Of a DNA stretch of 64,000 nucleotides, positions 12,892-25,320 are shown in pieces. The notes under the pieces are model-generated. The model was not told where the DNA came from. It did no database searches and worked only from the letters and a program-made list of their open reading frames with translations. The translations under genes and the position numbers were made by a program. Source of the stretch: Lepeophtheirus salmonis (lineage: Eukaryota > Arthropoda > Copepoda > Siphonostomatoida > Caligidae); the NCBI RefSeq assembly GCF_016086655.4, contig NC_052135.2, positions 21,356,363-21,420,362 of the forward strand, in the 5' to 3' direction. The stretch's first letter is position 1, and every line of letters starts with the position of its first letter.

Positions 12892-13309
12892 TCCATCACA
12901 CTATATAATTAGGAATTATATAAAAGAAAAGCTCAGATATTAAAAAAAAGGACCTGTCATCAAAAAATATAAAATAACAAATAATAGATATTAGTAAGAA
13001 GATAATATAATTTTATATGAATCCGAAAAGTAGTCTATTCGGTCGTAGCACGTACGTGTGTCAATAATTCCCTCCAATTTTGATCATAAAAAAAAACTTA
13101 TTAGTTATTATATATCTCTTAACCTTTCCTCGAAAAAAGAACATAAATTATATTAGCTTATACCAAGAAGCTAGATATAGCTATGAAAAGTTTCTCTTTC
13201 TATCTCAATACTGTGGACAGCGTTAGAATTTCAATACAGAAAATAAAAATTCAATTATCGCAACCTTTTAAATAGACTTTTTGAAACAACCTACATTCTA
13301 TATAAGGTG
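12892..13309. other. upstream region of CENP-P-like gene
   Basis: AT-rich presumed promoter sequence. No recognisable element seen. Confidence 0.35.
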
Positions 13310-13940
13310 TGTCGATAAGAAACTTGCAAACCAGTCTGGTTGACGTTAGCTGGCAACCTTTTTGATGGCGTCACAATGGAGCCAAAATTAGTGTTTCTCA
13401 CTACTGATAAGTGTTAATTAATCATTATTAATTATTGCTAAATACTTGAAGCCAAAGGAGAATAAAAAATGGTGAACTGCGTTCAAATACGTTTAATTTA
13501 TAGTGATTTGGATAGATCTTTTCTACAAATGATTCGGATATATTAATCCGTATCCACTTTCCTTTCCTATGGATTCATTTTTTTCCATTTGGATATCCAA
13601 TACCGCCAATACGTCTTCTAATCCTCTCTTCAACTCCATGTTAAAGGGATTTTGCCTCTTAGACTTTGTGCCTCACTTGGTGGATATAATCTCCTTTAAT
13701 GGAAGAATCCTGTATTGTTCAAATGGGCATCACATCAATGTCTATGATAGTGACTTCTGACCTTGGGAATCATTGCCTCTATGCTCACAAATACATAAAT
13801 TATATCAGACCTTTTACGAGATCATGGTATACTTCTACATATAAGAAATATGGAGTTCCATAAATTGACAGAAAAATGACTGAAATATCCATTGAGGAAA
13901 ATTAATAGTTATCATCCTCCATCCATTGCTCCTTAAATAA
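13310..13940 (+). repeat. dispersed repeat family R1, copy 1
   Basis: Starts near tgtgtcgataagaaacttgc and runs to the block atacttctacatataagaa. The same sequence recurs inverted at 57180-57620, in part at 56394-56650 (plus) and at 63460-63710 (plus). A 63-codon ORF (13569-13760) lies inside but is not conserved as an ORF in the other copies. Class unknown. Confidence 0.55.
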
Positions 13941-13979
13941 GTAAATAACCTTGATTCAAATATGGAGGAGAGTTTCATT

Positions 13980-14226
13980 TTTTATTGGTAACCTTAGACA
14001 AAAAATATTGTCTTCCTTTAGATTGCTGGAGTAACCTTATTGGAGAAAAACATGTAGCAGGCAATTGACATGTGTCAATTAATTTCGAATAGCTACTGAA
14101 TTTTGATCGAAGAATAATTAAATTCGTCATTTTGATTCCGTTCAGAGACAATTATTATTTTATATTAGAGAGGCGAGAGTTAAATTTTCCCACCCACAAC
14201 AGTAGCCAGCAAATATCAGTATTAAG
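13980..14226 (+). repeat. dispersed repeat family R2, copy 1 (partner 25020-25320)
   Basis: Shares aacatgtagcaggca and agcaaatatcagta blocks, with similar flanking sequence, with 25020-25320. The end block also occurs alone at 21432-21450 (agccagtaaatatcagtag), next to the right end of the 17-21 kb hAT element. Confidence 0.5.
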
Positions 14227-15029
14227 CAAAGTTGTGCTCTTGTGTACTAATATAGCTTGAAATACAACTTTAATGTACTTAAATAAATTATGAGTTTTTA
14301 GATGTATTCTTTTTTTTAAACTTTGTTTCTATATCGAATATATAAAGAAAATACAATATATGATTATAAGAAATCAATTAGCTTTAATCAATAAGTCAAT
14401 TTTTTAGATTATTTTATGCAATTGCAGCATTTTTCTTCTTTTTTTTTTTACGTCGCCAGGGTGTATCTGAGTTCCAAATAGGTAAGGGCTTCTTATGGAT
14501 CAGGGAAAGTAGTTTTAGGAACTAGATGTTGTAAATAAAAGCTAAGCTCGTCGGGGCCTTATAATATTTCTAAAGCAAGTGTGTTTTCTAAACTTTACTA
14601 TGCAAAGCCCCTTACAATGATACATTCTTAGCTGAGGCCCCTTTATACGAAACATCTGTATTATATATATGTGTATACTGAAAAAAGACCCTCAATTCTT
14701 CATCTTCCTTTGCCTCCCCCCCCACCTCCCGTCACGGCCCCCAGTTTCAAAACCATTCTCTTAAGCAATTTTAGTCTTCGTATAAGGTAGCTGTGGCCCT
14801 GTTAATATTATTTGATATAATTTCTTGGGCCCGAATTTTCTAGCAACGCCCCTTGTTTCAGGCGACTGTTACCAAACTAAGCCTGTATAAAAAAGAACAG
14901 AGACCGTTCAATTGAAAGAACCGTCACCTGGACCGATAGAACCGCTTTCATGCTAATAAGTTCTCCTGTAAATATATACCAGGATAAGCCCTTAGCCATC
15001 AGTCATCACAAATAAATATAATAATTAGT
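14227..15029. other. no gene seen
   Basis: AT-rich sequence with a C-rich tract (14716-14750) and T runs. Only low-complexity sequence and scattered fragments were noticed. Confidence 0.35.
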
Positions 15030-15365
15030 GATGTAAATTGTGTGCATTTTTTAGCTAGCCCCTTTTATTGGAATTTATAATTTGACGATTTTTTTTTCTT
15101 AGTTGTTAACAGTATTATTTAACTACTGAGTAGTGAACTTCCTTTCCTACTACATTCGATTAAATTCAAAACCTGATTGAACATTCATGTGTGCTCATAA
15201 AAGACGGAGAGTAACATTGAAGATTTGATGCAGAGTTATAATTGTAAATCCTGTTGGACTCAAAGTAGAACTGATGATTGAGATCGGAATAATTCTTGCC
15301 AATGTCCTTGTTTATTTCCTTTTCCTCTTGCTCCCTTGTCATACCAGATTGTAGCTGGTCTCATA
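15030..15365 (+). repeat. dispersed repeat family R3, copy 1
   Basis: Contains gcagagttataattgtaa, ctgttggactcaaagtaga and caatgtccttgtttat blocks. The same blocks occur at 54960-55255 (plus), and inverted at 21480-21720, 42290-42480 and 46310-46400. These five copies make R3 one of the most repeated units in the window. No coding content; probably a non-autonomous element. Confidence 0.55.
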
Positions 15366-15405
15366 GTCGGAGAGCCTACCACGGAAGATTTCACCCCATA
15401 AGTAA

Positions 15406-17321
15406 AGTTGATAATATTTTAGAGAAAAACGCGTGCAAGGAGAAGGGAAGGGGGAAAGACATATGGTATCATTGTTTAAAATACTGATGTGATTATCATC
15501 TGCCTGCTTTATTATGATTTTTGAGTGTATAACGAAAATATTTATTAGCAAAATGTTTAATGAAGATATACTACGTATAATTGACTTCGATGTTTTTTAT
15601 CCGTTACAGTAGATTTGAAAACGTCACACTCCATGAAATTGTAATTCATTATGAACCTTGTTCTCAGAATAATAGCTAATGAAACGACAAAGTAGAGTAT
15701 TTCGAAATATATTTGAAGTTCAAAGTTTAAAAAAGAAGGTTTTAATTAAATATAATTTACATACTAAAAAATATACCATCATACATTTATGTTAAATATA
15801 CAAAATTAAACAATTGGAATCATATAACTAATAACAAAAAATTATATATACAGAGTATTGAAATAATAGATTGATCCAAATAATATTTTCTTGTTCTGAC
15901 ATCGGAATCCAGTTAAATATGTCATAACTTTAGGTTGAAGACACAAGCGAGACGTGGAGTTTAATCAAAAAGATAATCACCCCTCTTCTTCATGTCGAAG
16001 TTGCTATACATATACTATTGTGCACAGGTTAGATATATCTCTACCGATGAGATCTAACTAATTATTAATAATAAAGTAAATGTCAAAATCATAAAATTAG
16101 ACAATAAATATACTAATAAAAAAAATGTTAGAAATAATTCCATCTTAAAGATTTAGAGCATAAGCTAATTATGTAGTAATGTCAGGCGATATTACTCCTT
16201 ATTAAGAGCATCAAAAAAGATATTTTCCCCGTTATTTATGCTTATATAACAACATACTATTATTATGAAGAATATACACTATTGCTAATTATAATGCTTC
16301 ACCCGATGCAATTACCCCCGTTGTTGTGACCATTTAAGCAGTTGTTTTTGCCTTTTATGAGTTTTCTGAACACCATTTCTTGGAGCAATAGTGATAAAAA
16401 AGTAATCTTTTTTGACTATGTAATATTGGAAAACCTAACGATCATAACCAAGTCTTTATGTGAGGAAACTAGTCTCCGACAAACTAGTTGCGATCCAAAG
16501 CTACTACCCCCGTTGTTGTGACCATTTAAGCAGCTGTTTTTGCCATTTAATGAGTTGTGTATCATAATTCTTGATTTGTTAAGCTAAAATAGAATCATAT
16601 TTTCTGGTTAGATTTAAAAAAATGAATACTTAATGTTAGATACTACAAAATTCAGAGTTCCATTTCGAAATTAGTAAATATTTTATACTTTCTACTGATA
16701 ACTTGATCGTCATTTGGTGTGGATGACTCAAAACATTTTTATATGTATTTCTATAAATGACATCAGTACCAACATCCTCCATTAATTTAATGATGGTTCC
16801 GCGGGAAGGGATAGGTTTACCCGTGTATTTCTCCATAAATTTTTCGAATATAGATGATTAGCAATCGATAAGGGTATATTACATGTAATGATCATCTTTG
16901 TGAGATCAGAGTTAAAGTCTAACTTGATTTATTCATCATTAACTTGATTTTTTAGATGAATATCCATAATCTTGTTATGAGATGAGGATAATGAGTGGCG
17001 TGTAATTCTAGACAGGGGACTAAAGGCATATTTATAATCACAAATCCGACAAACCATCTGTTTCTCATGCGGTAAGTATATTCCAAATTCCTGGGCCTCC
17101 ATTTTCATAAATCCAGACAGAAGGCGACGTTATTTTAGGCATTTTATTCAGTTCTCTATCAACTATCAGCATCTAATATCATATTAATATTGAATAATAA
17201 AGGTGGGAATGATAACGTTCTTGATTGATAGAAAAAGATGTATAATATTTAATCAATGACGCCATAAGTATTTCTTCTCTTCTCCTCGCACGCTTTTCTA
17301 TTCTTACCAAAATTATCACCC
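15406..17321 (-). mobile_element. CGGBP1-type hAT derivative, copy A
   Basis: About 1.9 kb bounded by inverted ends. The left end reads gataatatttt...aaaacgcgtgcaaggag and the right end reads ctcctcgcacgctttt...aaaattatc. Inside on the minus strand lies the start of a transposase-like protein: MEAQEFGIYLPHEKQMVCRI (from about 17103), then FSPLSRITRHSLSSSHNK, a C..C...H....H BED/CGGBP1-type finger. Further on is MEKYTGKPIPSRGTIIKLME (from about 16836), the EKYTG..IP...T segment of CGGBP1-like hAT proteins. Frames are broken and no catalytic half is present, so it is non-autonomous. An internal segment with gttgttgtgaccatttaagc occurs twice (about 16319 and 16509). Related copies lie at 36629-39824. 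Confidence 0.6.
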
Positions 17322-17916
17322 ATACACCCAGGTATGCAGGGCCGTACGTCAGTATTGCGCTTTGTCCGCTTCAGCGGACCAAAAAAAACAACCTGAATCA
17401 ACCGTCCACCAATCATATAGGTATGTAAATATAGATGAATTAAGTCATAATTTATTATTAAAATCTATTATTTATATGTAACTTATGACCAACTCATAAT
17501 AGTACTGAGTCATTATAATGAAATTACATATTTGTAGCACGTCCACCCAAAAGGAAGCTTGATAATTTTTCTCAAAATTGAACATGGAATACATTTTCCA
17601 ACAAATTATAGTTCATTTAAATGAAAAAATGATTCTGATTAATCCTTTGGAGGCACCACAAATTGTACTTAAAGTAGCCAAAATTCACCGGCACATTTAT
17701 AGAATTAGTAAATTAATAAATTATATCTCTAAGACAATATTGGGGCCAAATTAAGTCAGATAGATAAAACGGAGGTTTTAAACTACAGTTAACACTCTCG
17801 GGTATCTCAATTCATCGCATAAATTTGAATTCAAATCCTGTAATTTACCGTAATATCTCTTTCAAATATTGCCTGTCATTTTATAAATATAAAAGATTGA
17901 ACCTTTGAATATAAAA

Positions 17917-18333
17917 CGCGTTTTCCGCTTCCCGTGATACATTTCTGATAATTAATAAATTACTGCAATTATTTCAAGAGTACTTTACAGCCAAAAATAA
18001 AAAACAAAGACGCACATAACATTTTTCGTATGGATTTAAAGTACTTCACATTGAGTGGATATTTGAGTTAGATATTACGTTTAACGTTACTGGTTGCAAA
18101 TGTGAAGTACTTTACAGCCAAAAAAAAAAAAAAAAAAAAAAAAAAAGACGCACACAACATTTTTCGTATGGAGTACTCTTGAAATATTTAAGAGCGTGAG
18201 AATTTGTTTCATTGAATACAAGATAAATTAAATTATTACTGCTTAAAAGGGACATAAATAACTTTTTAGAGTGGATTGTTGCTGTAATTTATTAATTATC
18301 AGAAATGTATCACGGGAAGCGGAGAACGCATTT
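17917..18333. repeat. inverted repeat covering the hAT ORF start
   Basis: About 55 bp at 17917-17971 (ccgcttcccgtgatacattt...ttaataaattac) is the reverse complement of 18277-18333, which contains the transposase ATG and its first codons. Between the arms are two direct repeats with gtactttacagcc and agacgcaca.aacatttttcg. The result is a foldback at the 5' end of the element. Confidence 0.75.
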
Positions 18334-20935
18334 TAACAGAGAGTTGGTGATTTGTTCTATCTGTCAGAAGGAAATACAGAAGGACAACTTTAATGATCAC
18401 AAAGTTAAATTCCATAAGAATGACCCCAGCTGCAAGTATCAAGTGAAAATTGATCATAAGAAGCAGAAAACATTGAACTTTGCTGTTAAGAAAACTTCCT
18501 CTGCTACATCCTCATCCTCAGTCACTGCCTCCTCCTATCCCGATGACCCTGCTCCAGTTGAGGCCTTACTGCCGGAATCAAGATCTGAAAAGTACGTTTC
18601 TGCTGAAGAGAAAGTTACTGCAGACACAGAAAATAATGGCGACTCATCAAATTACCCCAGCGGACGGATTTCTCATAGAATAAGACTTCCTAATCTCGAT
18701 ATCGGACCAATCTTCTCTCCCGAACAGCTCTCTGTAGTCAACAACAACAATGTTCCCTCTGCAGAGGACTCTGAGACTAGCGACAATGTCCAGGGAGGTG
18801 AGAAGAGCAAGACTGAGGAGATGGAGTTTGTGGACGGAGGCCCAGAGTACCCTCTCGTCTTCACGAGCCAGCTGGGTGACCCGATACTTACCGGGCGGGA
18901 GCCAAAGCGGAAGGACATCCAGACCAGAACCAGAGTGGAGACTGAGCGGGAAACTGTGCCTAAAGTCGAGAGAGATCATCCTCTACAGCCCAAGTTACAA
19001 ACATACAGTCCTCAGATAGACATTCAAAACATGGAAAAACAGTTCCTCGTTGAAAGTTCATTCTAACAACAAAAAACACTAACTGTCGATGGAAAAGTGG
19101 ATCAATTTCCTCACATCAAAGATTTGGTTCTCGGCCATGTTCAGTCTCAACATGCTGAGGAAGTCGTGAAGTGGCGAGCTTATTTGAGGTATCTTTTCCA
19201 AACTGTTGGGTTCCTCGCAAAGCAAGGATTGGCTTTTAGGGGCGATTCCGAAGTCAAAAATTTGGTTCAGCTGGGGCAGGTTTTGCCAAAGGGACTTCAC
19301 CTGACATCCAAAATGAGCTGATAGAGATTATAGCCTCCAAAGTGACGGAAAATATAATTGAAGATGTCAAGACTTGTGCCGGCGATGATGACTACTGGTT
19401 CTCTGTGATTGTTGATGAGACATCAGATATGTCAAACATGGAGCAGTTCAGTCTGTCACTGTGGTATCTGACGAGTGAAGGCATCAAGAAAGAGAGCTTC
19501 CTCAAGTTTATTAAAGTTACCCAGACTGACGGCAAATATTTGTTTGAGAAGCTTCACGAGGCTGTCAAGGATCTCGACCTTAACCCCGCCCGCACTGTCT
19601 CCCTGGCCGCGGACGGTGCCTCCAACATATCCGGCATCAAGAAGGTTCTTGCCGCCAGGTGGAAGGAAGAAGCCCCACTGTGTGTCTACATCCACTGCTA
19701 CGCCCATGTCCTCAATCTTGTAGTCAAGGATCTTCTCTCAGATATAACCCTGTTGAGAAATACAATGGGGACAGTACAAATTTTATACAACTTCATTGAA
19801 GGGTCACCAAAGAGGTCAGCAATCTACAAGTCGGTGAAGATAACAAGTAAAGATGAGGAGCATGCCAAGGTGATGACCCTGAAGAACCAGTCTGCTACCC
19901 GCTGGAGTCTCCGCTACGATGCTGTACACGCTGTATCTCTAGGGATAGTCAGAATCATAAAGACCCTCATAATAATGAGAAAAGATAAAGAGATACATTG
20001 TCGAGTTCAACAGCATCTTTAGTCACGAATTTGTTTTCGGCATTGAACTGTTGAAGACACTCCTCAGACACACATCTAGCTTGTCAGATGAACTTCAAGG
20101 CAGAAAGGTTGACCTAACAAAGGCCCGGAAACACGTCAACCTAGTGATTAGGACTCTTGAAGATCTTAAGAATGAGAAAATCTTTGAATCAATCTGGAAA
20201 CTTGCTGAGTTGAAGTCGTCTGAGATGAAATCAGTATTTGACCAGGATAATTTGATTTGGAATTCAAGGAGGCGAATATTCCAAGGAGAATAAAGTGGGA
20301 AGGAACAACTGAATCCTACTTCCGTGAAACACATTTCGATGTTGCAATCAATAAGATTGTATTAGAGCTTGAGAGCAGATTTGCCACCGACGATACAAAC
20401 ATCACAATGGATCTCATTGCAATCGTCAATGACAGTGAAGTGGAGACCTGTGTCATTGAGCGTGTCGCCAAGCACTACAGACTTGAACTCGAGCAGCTCC
20501 AGTCAGAACATGCAATCTTCCAGCAATTCAAGGTTAATATTATAATGTTTCATTTTGCATTATATGTTTAAAATTAATGCTTCTCTAGGCAGATATTGAC
20601 ACAGAAGACATGGTTTCGTCACAAATTGCTGCAGAGTTAATAAGCTCGGGAGTGTTCCGCCTGATGCCGGAGCTATACAAGGTGATCGTTATCCTGGCCT
20701 CAATGGCGGAGCGGTCATTCTCCTGTCTCAGAAGGCTCAAGAACCACATGAGGACCACCATGGACCAGGAGAGGCTCTCCTCCCTCACCCTCTTGAACAT
20801 GGACAGGGTGATGGTGGACAAGGTGCTCCATGAAGACATGGACAGGGTGATGGTGGACAAGGTGCTCCATGAAGACATGGACAGTTTGATTGACACCTTT
20901 GCGTCAAGGAAAGAGAGGAAAAACTTCGTCTTCTA
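18305..20935 (+). pseudogene. ZMYM1/52-kDa-repressor-like hAT transposase, inactivated
   Basis: Protein blocks in order: an N-terminal C..C...H....H finger (CSICQKEIQKDNFNDHKVKFH split as CSIC and HKVKFH), a Ser-rich linker and an in-frame TAA at 19064-19066. Then come WRAYLRYLFQTVGFLAKQG and LAFRGDSE (DUF4371-type start), a frameshift near 19260, SPDIQNELIEIIASKV and VIVDETSDMSNMEQFSLSLW with a catalytic-type Asp. SLAADGASNISG follows with the second Asp, then CVYIHCYAHVLNLVV. Further frameshifts lie near 20020 and 20270. A short intron at 20533-20588 (gt...ag) precedes MAERSFSCLRRLKNHMRTT, the hAT dimerisation domain. A TTF-type cysteine finger expected before DUF4371 is missing. GC content is visibly higher than in the flanks. 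Clearly a dead copy. Confidence 0.85.
20799..20876 (+). repeat. 39-bp perfect tandem duplication in hAT C-terminus
   Basis: Two identical 39-bp units (20799-20837 and 20838-20876) encode MDRVMVDKVLHED twice in frame within the dimerisation region. Their identity indicates a recent slippage event or gene conversion. Confidence 0.9.
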
Positions 20936-21479
20936 ATCATGATAAAGAACACATACATTTTTTTCTTCATTTTTTTTCAAACACATCACCACGTATACAT
21001 GCGAGTTAAGAACATCAAGACTTGTGAACATAATTTATTTTCTGTCGATGTAACTGTTTCATGGTATATTATAATCTCGTTCATTATCTTCATCCGTTAT
21101 TATTTTAAAAATATTTAAGGAGGTTTAAATTGTTTGACTTAATTGTATAGTTCAAAAATTTTCTCTCATTCTTGCACCGTGCATTTTATACTCCATTATA
21201 CTCCTTCCTTTATGAATAGGTCGGCATTGTCTAGAGTTTTTCCTTTTCATTTTATTTTTCCCAATGTTTGCCTGAAGAAAATAATGGTCAGACAGTCCAT
21301 TGGACGATATTCTTGCAAGATTTAATCTATGCTGTAGCATTTGCCCTGTTTAAATATCCTACGTTCACCACTGAAAATCAACCGTTCACCCTTGTAAAGC
21401 AGACCGAAAAATCTTCCTGACATACGGCACTGTTAGCCAGTAAATATCAGTAGTATTTCCATATAATATAGTTTTATCT

Positions 21480-21720
21480 CAAACTAGATACTCCGATGTC
21501 AATCCCCAATTATATTTTGAGTCCAACAAGAAATTACATTTATAACTCCAGGACAAATCCTCAGGGTTACGCTCGGTCTTTTATTATCACAAACGAATGT
21601 TCAATCAAGTTTTGAATACAATTGAATCTATTTGGGAAAAGATGTTCACTATTCAGGAATTAAATAATAATGATAACTGCTAAGGAAAAGAAGATTCATT
21701 CTTCAGATTATAAATTCCAA
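21480..21720 (-). repeat. dispersed repeat family R3, inverted copy
   Basis: Reverse-complement match to the R3 block set (ccaacaag...ttataactc, ggacaaatcctc, acgaatgttcaatcaagttt). It lies just right of the proposed hAT end. Confidence 0.5.
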
Positions 21721-21794
21721 AAAACAAGCAGCTAAAAAATTCTCCGAATTTACATCACTGGATTAATTTTGCAAGGGTTATATTTTTTTCTCCG

Positions 21795-21880
21795 ATTATT
21801 TCTGTTCCGGATGGATAAAGAACTAGAAAAGTAAGATATAATTATATCTTACTTTTTAACCCATCCGGAACAGAAATAAT
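21795..21880. repeat. foldback element with 20-bp perfect arms
   Basis: attatttctgttccggatgg at 21795-21814 is the exact reverse complement of 21861-21880. The centre is itself palindromic (gtaagatata/tatatcttac around 21831-21854). It looks like a tiny foldback MITE. Confidence 0.85.
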
Positions 21881-23529
21881 TTTTTAAATATAGAGATTTC
21901 AATTATTCCGGTTTGTTTTTAGACTTATTTCGTACTTTAAGTTTCCTTCGTTACGGCACTTAGACCCGTTGACCTGTGTTCTACTAGAGTTTTTTCTACC
22001 AATAAGTGAGTAATATTATTTATTAGAAAAAAAATCTCATTTTATCTCGTATATATCGTGCAACGGTACATCCAAAAAAGTTTGCTTCACTTTGTTACTG
22101 CAGTAATTCGTGCAAAGTTTCTGTATAATTCCATGAATACAGAATCGAAAGTTTTTTTCTTATCATCATAAAATAATTATTTCAAGAAGGAAGATATCTT
22201 AATATAATTTTCTCAAAAGGGGACTCATTAATTTGAAAAAAATTATCTTTATTGATTGAATAAATAGTTTTTTAAACCATTTTCTATTTAATTTCGAAAT
22301 TTTAACTAGAAAAAGCACATATTTTTATCTATTATATCTAAAGTCGGGAAAATGTGGTTTTGTTTGACAAATTAATCAAATTGAACAAAATATAACCTGA
22401 CTTACATCCAACAATATATACTTCAAATTCAAAGAGGGGTCAGGGTCGTTACTAGGATTTTTCTTCTCCGGTTTACCAACTTGTGATGACATTTTTATTT
22501 CTTAAAATTTTTTAAAGAACTTTTTTTCATAAAAGTCAAAAATTTGTTATTATTAAAAACTTTGCCCTGACGGTATGTAAAAATAAAAATAAACTAAAAT
22601 GAACGTTGTTAATCCCAACAATTTAAATAATGTTTAGGAGGAGAGAAGCTTAGATGTTTTAAGGTTTTCTTAGATCAGATGCAAGCAGTCGTGAGGTAGA
22701 GAAAATACACACAAATTCCACTTTTTGTATAGAACATTTTCACTGACGTCATAAATTGCATCATAATTTAAGAAGACGCCATCTTGGGGCTCAAAGTTGA
22801 TATTTTTACTACATAAAATGAACAAATATCCAATAAATTATGATTTAACTCCATCAAAATAAATAAAAAAAGACGCATTGAATACTACTTGATTCCAGAC
22901 ATAAACCCTAATATTTGTTTTAAATCAAAGTAATATGTATTAAAAATTCCTAAATGGCTAGATTTGTATAACTATTATTATTATTGTTATACTTTACATT
23001 ATTATTATTTTATTTTTTTTGCTCGATTAGAGATGTGAAAAGTAGGATAATTTTGGGACATATAAAAACGGGGATGTAGTACAGAATTTGACTTCACTCA
23101 ATGCCTCTACGATAGTAGGTATAGAATGCATGTCAATTTTCAATGTTTACTCAAGGAACGCTCTAAACAAGGAGTATGCTCTCTTTTTGATATTTTACAA
23201 GTTGTGATATAAAATATATTATTCCAGTTCATTCAACGTATTTCAATTATGTCGGATTGATCAAAAGTAGATAAAATTATATATACATATATGTTTCAGT
23301 TAAAGTAAGAAATCCGTTATTATGCAAAATAACTAGTTAATGTGCATAATAACTAGGTAATGTACATAATAACTGAACAAGACCGTTAATGTGCATAATA
23401 ACTGAAAAAGATCATTAATGTGGAAAATTATTGAAATCATAAATTTCGCATTATCTTCCGAGACCCTACCCTAAGGAAAAAATTGACGCTCGGTTCATGT
23501 ATATGTAGCATGTCCACAGGGCTTGATTA
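21881..23529. other. no gene seen
   Basis: AT-rich. A partial copy of repeat family R4 (gacgtcataaatt...aagacgccatcttgg) lies at 22740-22870. Around 23300-23430 a short unit resembling taatgtgcataataactga is repeated about five times imperfectly. Confidence 0.45.
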
Positions 23530-24350
23530 AAAGTAAGCTCCCTTCGTCAATTCATGTATTATTATAAGGGGTGCCATACATTGTAAACCCGGTTAATATC
23601 CAAGCCACGGGCTGTGTTGTGTGGTAATGTGACAAACGAACGGGTTGTAATCTACTGCTAATTCATGTAATATAATCAGAAGCGGCATCCGCTCTAGCCA
23701 CAGTTCATATCCTAGCCCACGGATTGACTTGCATGATAACACGACTAACAAACGGGTTGTAACCCACCACCGACTCATTTAATATCAAAACGTATCAAAT
23801 ATCAAATAGAAACACCATCCACTATAGCCCCGTTAATATTCCAGTCCACTGCTGTGTTGCATGGAAACGTAACTAACAAACGGGTTGTAACCCACCGCCA
23901 ACTCACGTAATATCATAAGAAACGACATCAACTAAAGCCACCGTTCATATCCCGGCCCAAGGATTGTCTAGCGTGCCAACACGACTAAAAACGAGTTGTA
24001 AACTACCGCCAACTCATGCAATATCATCCGAAACGGCGTCAACTATAGCCAAAATTCATATCCCGGCCCACGGGTTATCTTGTGTGCCAGCACGACTAAC
24101 AAACGCGTTGTAATCTACTGCCAACTCATGTAACATCATCAAAAACGGCATCAACTATAGTTACAGTTCATATCCCGGCCTACGGGTTGTCTTGTGTGCC
24201 AGCACGAGAAAAAAACGGGTTTCTGATGATGTTACATGAGTTGGCGGTAGATTACAACGCATTTGTTAGTTGTGCTGGCACACAAGATAGCCCGTGGGTC
24301 GGGATATGAACTGGTAGATTACAACACGTTTGTAATCGCGTTGGCACAAT
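23530..24350. repeat. tandem satellite, unit about 112 bp, with terminal inverted unit
   Basis: About six diverged direct units. The anchor block cgggttgtaa (or variants) falls at 23641, 23753, 23881, 23992, 24104 and 24216, giving spacings of 112, 128, 111, 112 and 112. The long unit contains an extra imperfect atcaaatatcaaat duplication. Each unit includes gccaactcatgtaa, catcaactatag and catatcccggcccacgg. At 24220 the array flips: 24222-24320 is the reverse complement of a unit, followed by a partial unit to about 24350. It is not coding. Confidence 0.85.
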
Positions 24351-24356
24351 AAACTA

Positions 24357-24425
24357 AGAATTATTCTCACACAAATAAATAGTCAATACACTTACTAAAA
24401 AATTGTAACACAACTTCATGAATAT
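24357..24425 (+). repeat. short repeat shared with 36570-36630
   Basis: attattctcacacaaat, tagtcaata and gtaacacaact blocks occur here and at 36570-36630, the latter immediately left of a hAT derivative copy. It is a fragment of an unclassified element. Confidence 0.5.
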
Positions 24426-25019
24426 TAGGGGATGTAAAATATAAGGCAGACTCCAGTACTAAAGTACTCCCTGGTCTATTTCTATTCAGTACATTACTTC
24501 ATAAAAAATTATTGTTACTCTTCGATTTTCTGAACGAAGAGACTCTAACCGTGACTTCAGATATTGGCCTGTAGAAGAAGATATCACTGTATTTAAATTT
24601 AAAGCTCCAGACAATTTTCTCAAGTATGAAATGCTATACAAAAACAGCTATCATGTATAATTCGTCTATATAGTTTTCTCATAAAATACACGATGCCAAA
24701 AACTTCATTTTAAGGTTTTAAGAAACTGTATCATTTTTTTTAAGATACGGCGAGAGAGAATGGCTGGTATTTTTCTATGAGGTTTAAATTCGTTTGTTCA
24801 GATTTATAGTTTTCTTGTCTAAAATGTTTGCTGCACAATTTTAAACATCTATTCGGTTCCTAATCTTTCCTATAAGTATATTAATAGAAACTTTTAGTAT
24901 TGTTACATTTGTTCAAAGTTTAATTAAAATATCCTTGAAAGAAAAATAAGTTAATAGTAATTGCTAAGCAATAGTATAATTAAATGATACCTTTGTATAA
25001 CCCTGATCCAACTATGAAG

Positions 25020-25320
25020 AAGAGTTTTATTTTTCATAGGTAGGCTATGAAAAAAAATATCCTCCTTTGGATTGGCGGAGCAACTTGGTCTTTACCTTGA
25101 GACACAACATGTAGCAGGCATTGTTTTAATTAATTATGAATACTTTTACTTAATTCCAATCTAATATTCATTCAATATACAATTTTAATTTATTTTCAAG
25201 GACAATTCTTCTTTTCTACTTATAACTATTACTAAATACTTATTAGTTATTACTGATAGATTATAGTGATACTAATATTTTTCCAACTACAAGAGTAGGC
25301 AGCAAATATCAGTAGTAAGG
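25020..25320 (+). repeat. dispersed repeat family R2, copy 2
   Basis: Homologous to 13980-14226 (cctttggattggcggagcaa against cctttagattgctggagtaa; catgtagcaggca; agcaaatatcagtagtaag). Confidence 0.5.

Larger units (their letters stand above)
17337..21432 (+). mobile_element. degenerate hAT element with ZMYM1-like transposase
   Basis: Carries the broken transposase described separately. Possible terminal inverted repeats are CAGGGCCGTACGTCAG at 17337 and, on the other strand at 21432, CAGTGCCGTATGTCAG (14 of 16 identical), in the form expected for hAT tips. The eight flanking bases do not match each other, so the boundaries are tentative. The 5' part contains an inverted copy of the ORF start and two direct repeats (17977-18040 and 18104-18175) with a long A run. 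Confidence 0.5.

Noticed and set aside
18480..19019. ORFs overlapping the hAT N-terminal region on both strands
   Set aside because: Shadow frames produced by the GC-richer transposase sequence; none shows a family motif.
23593..23778. ORF inside the satellite
   Set aside because: Arises from the repeated unit and is interrupted in the other units.
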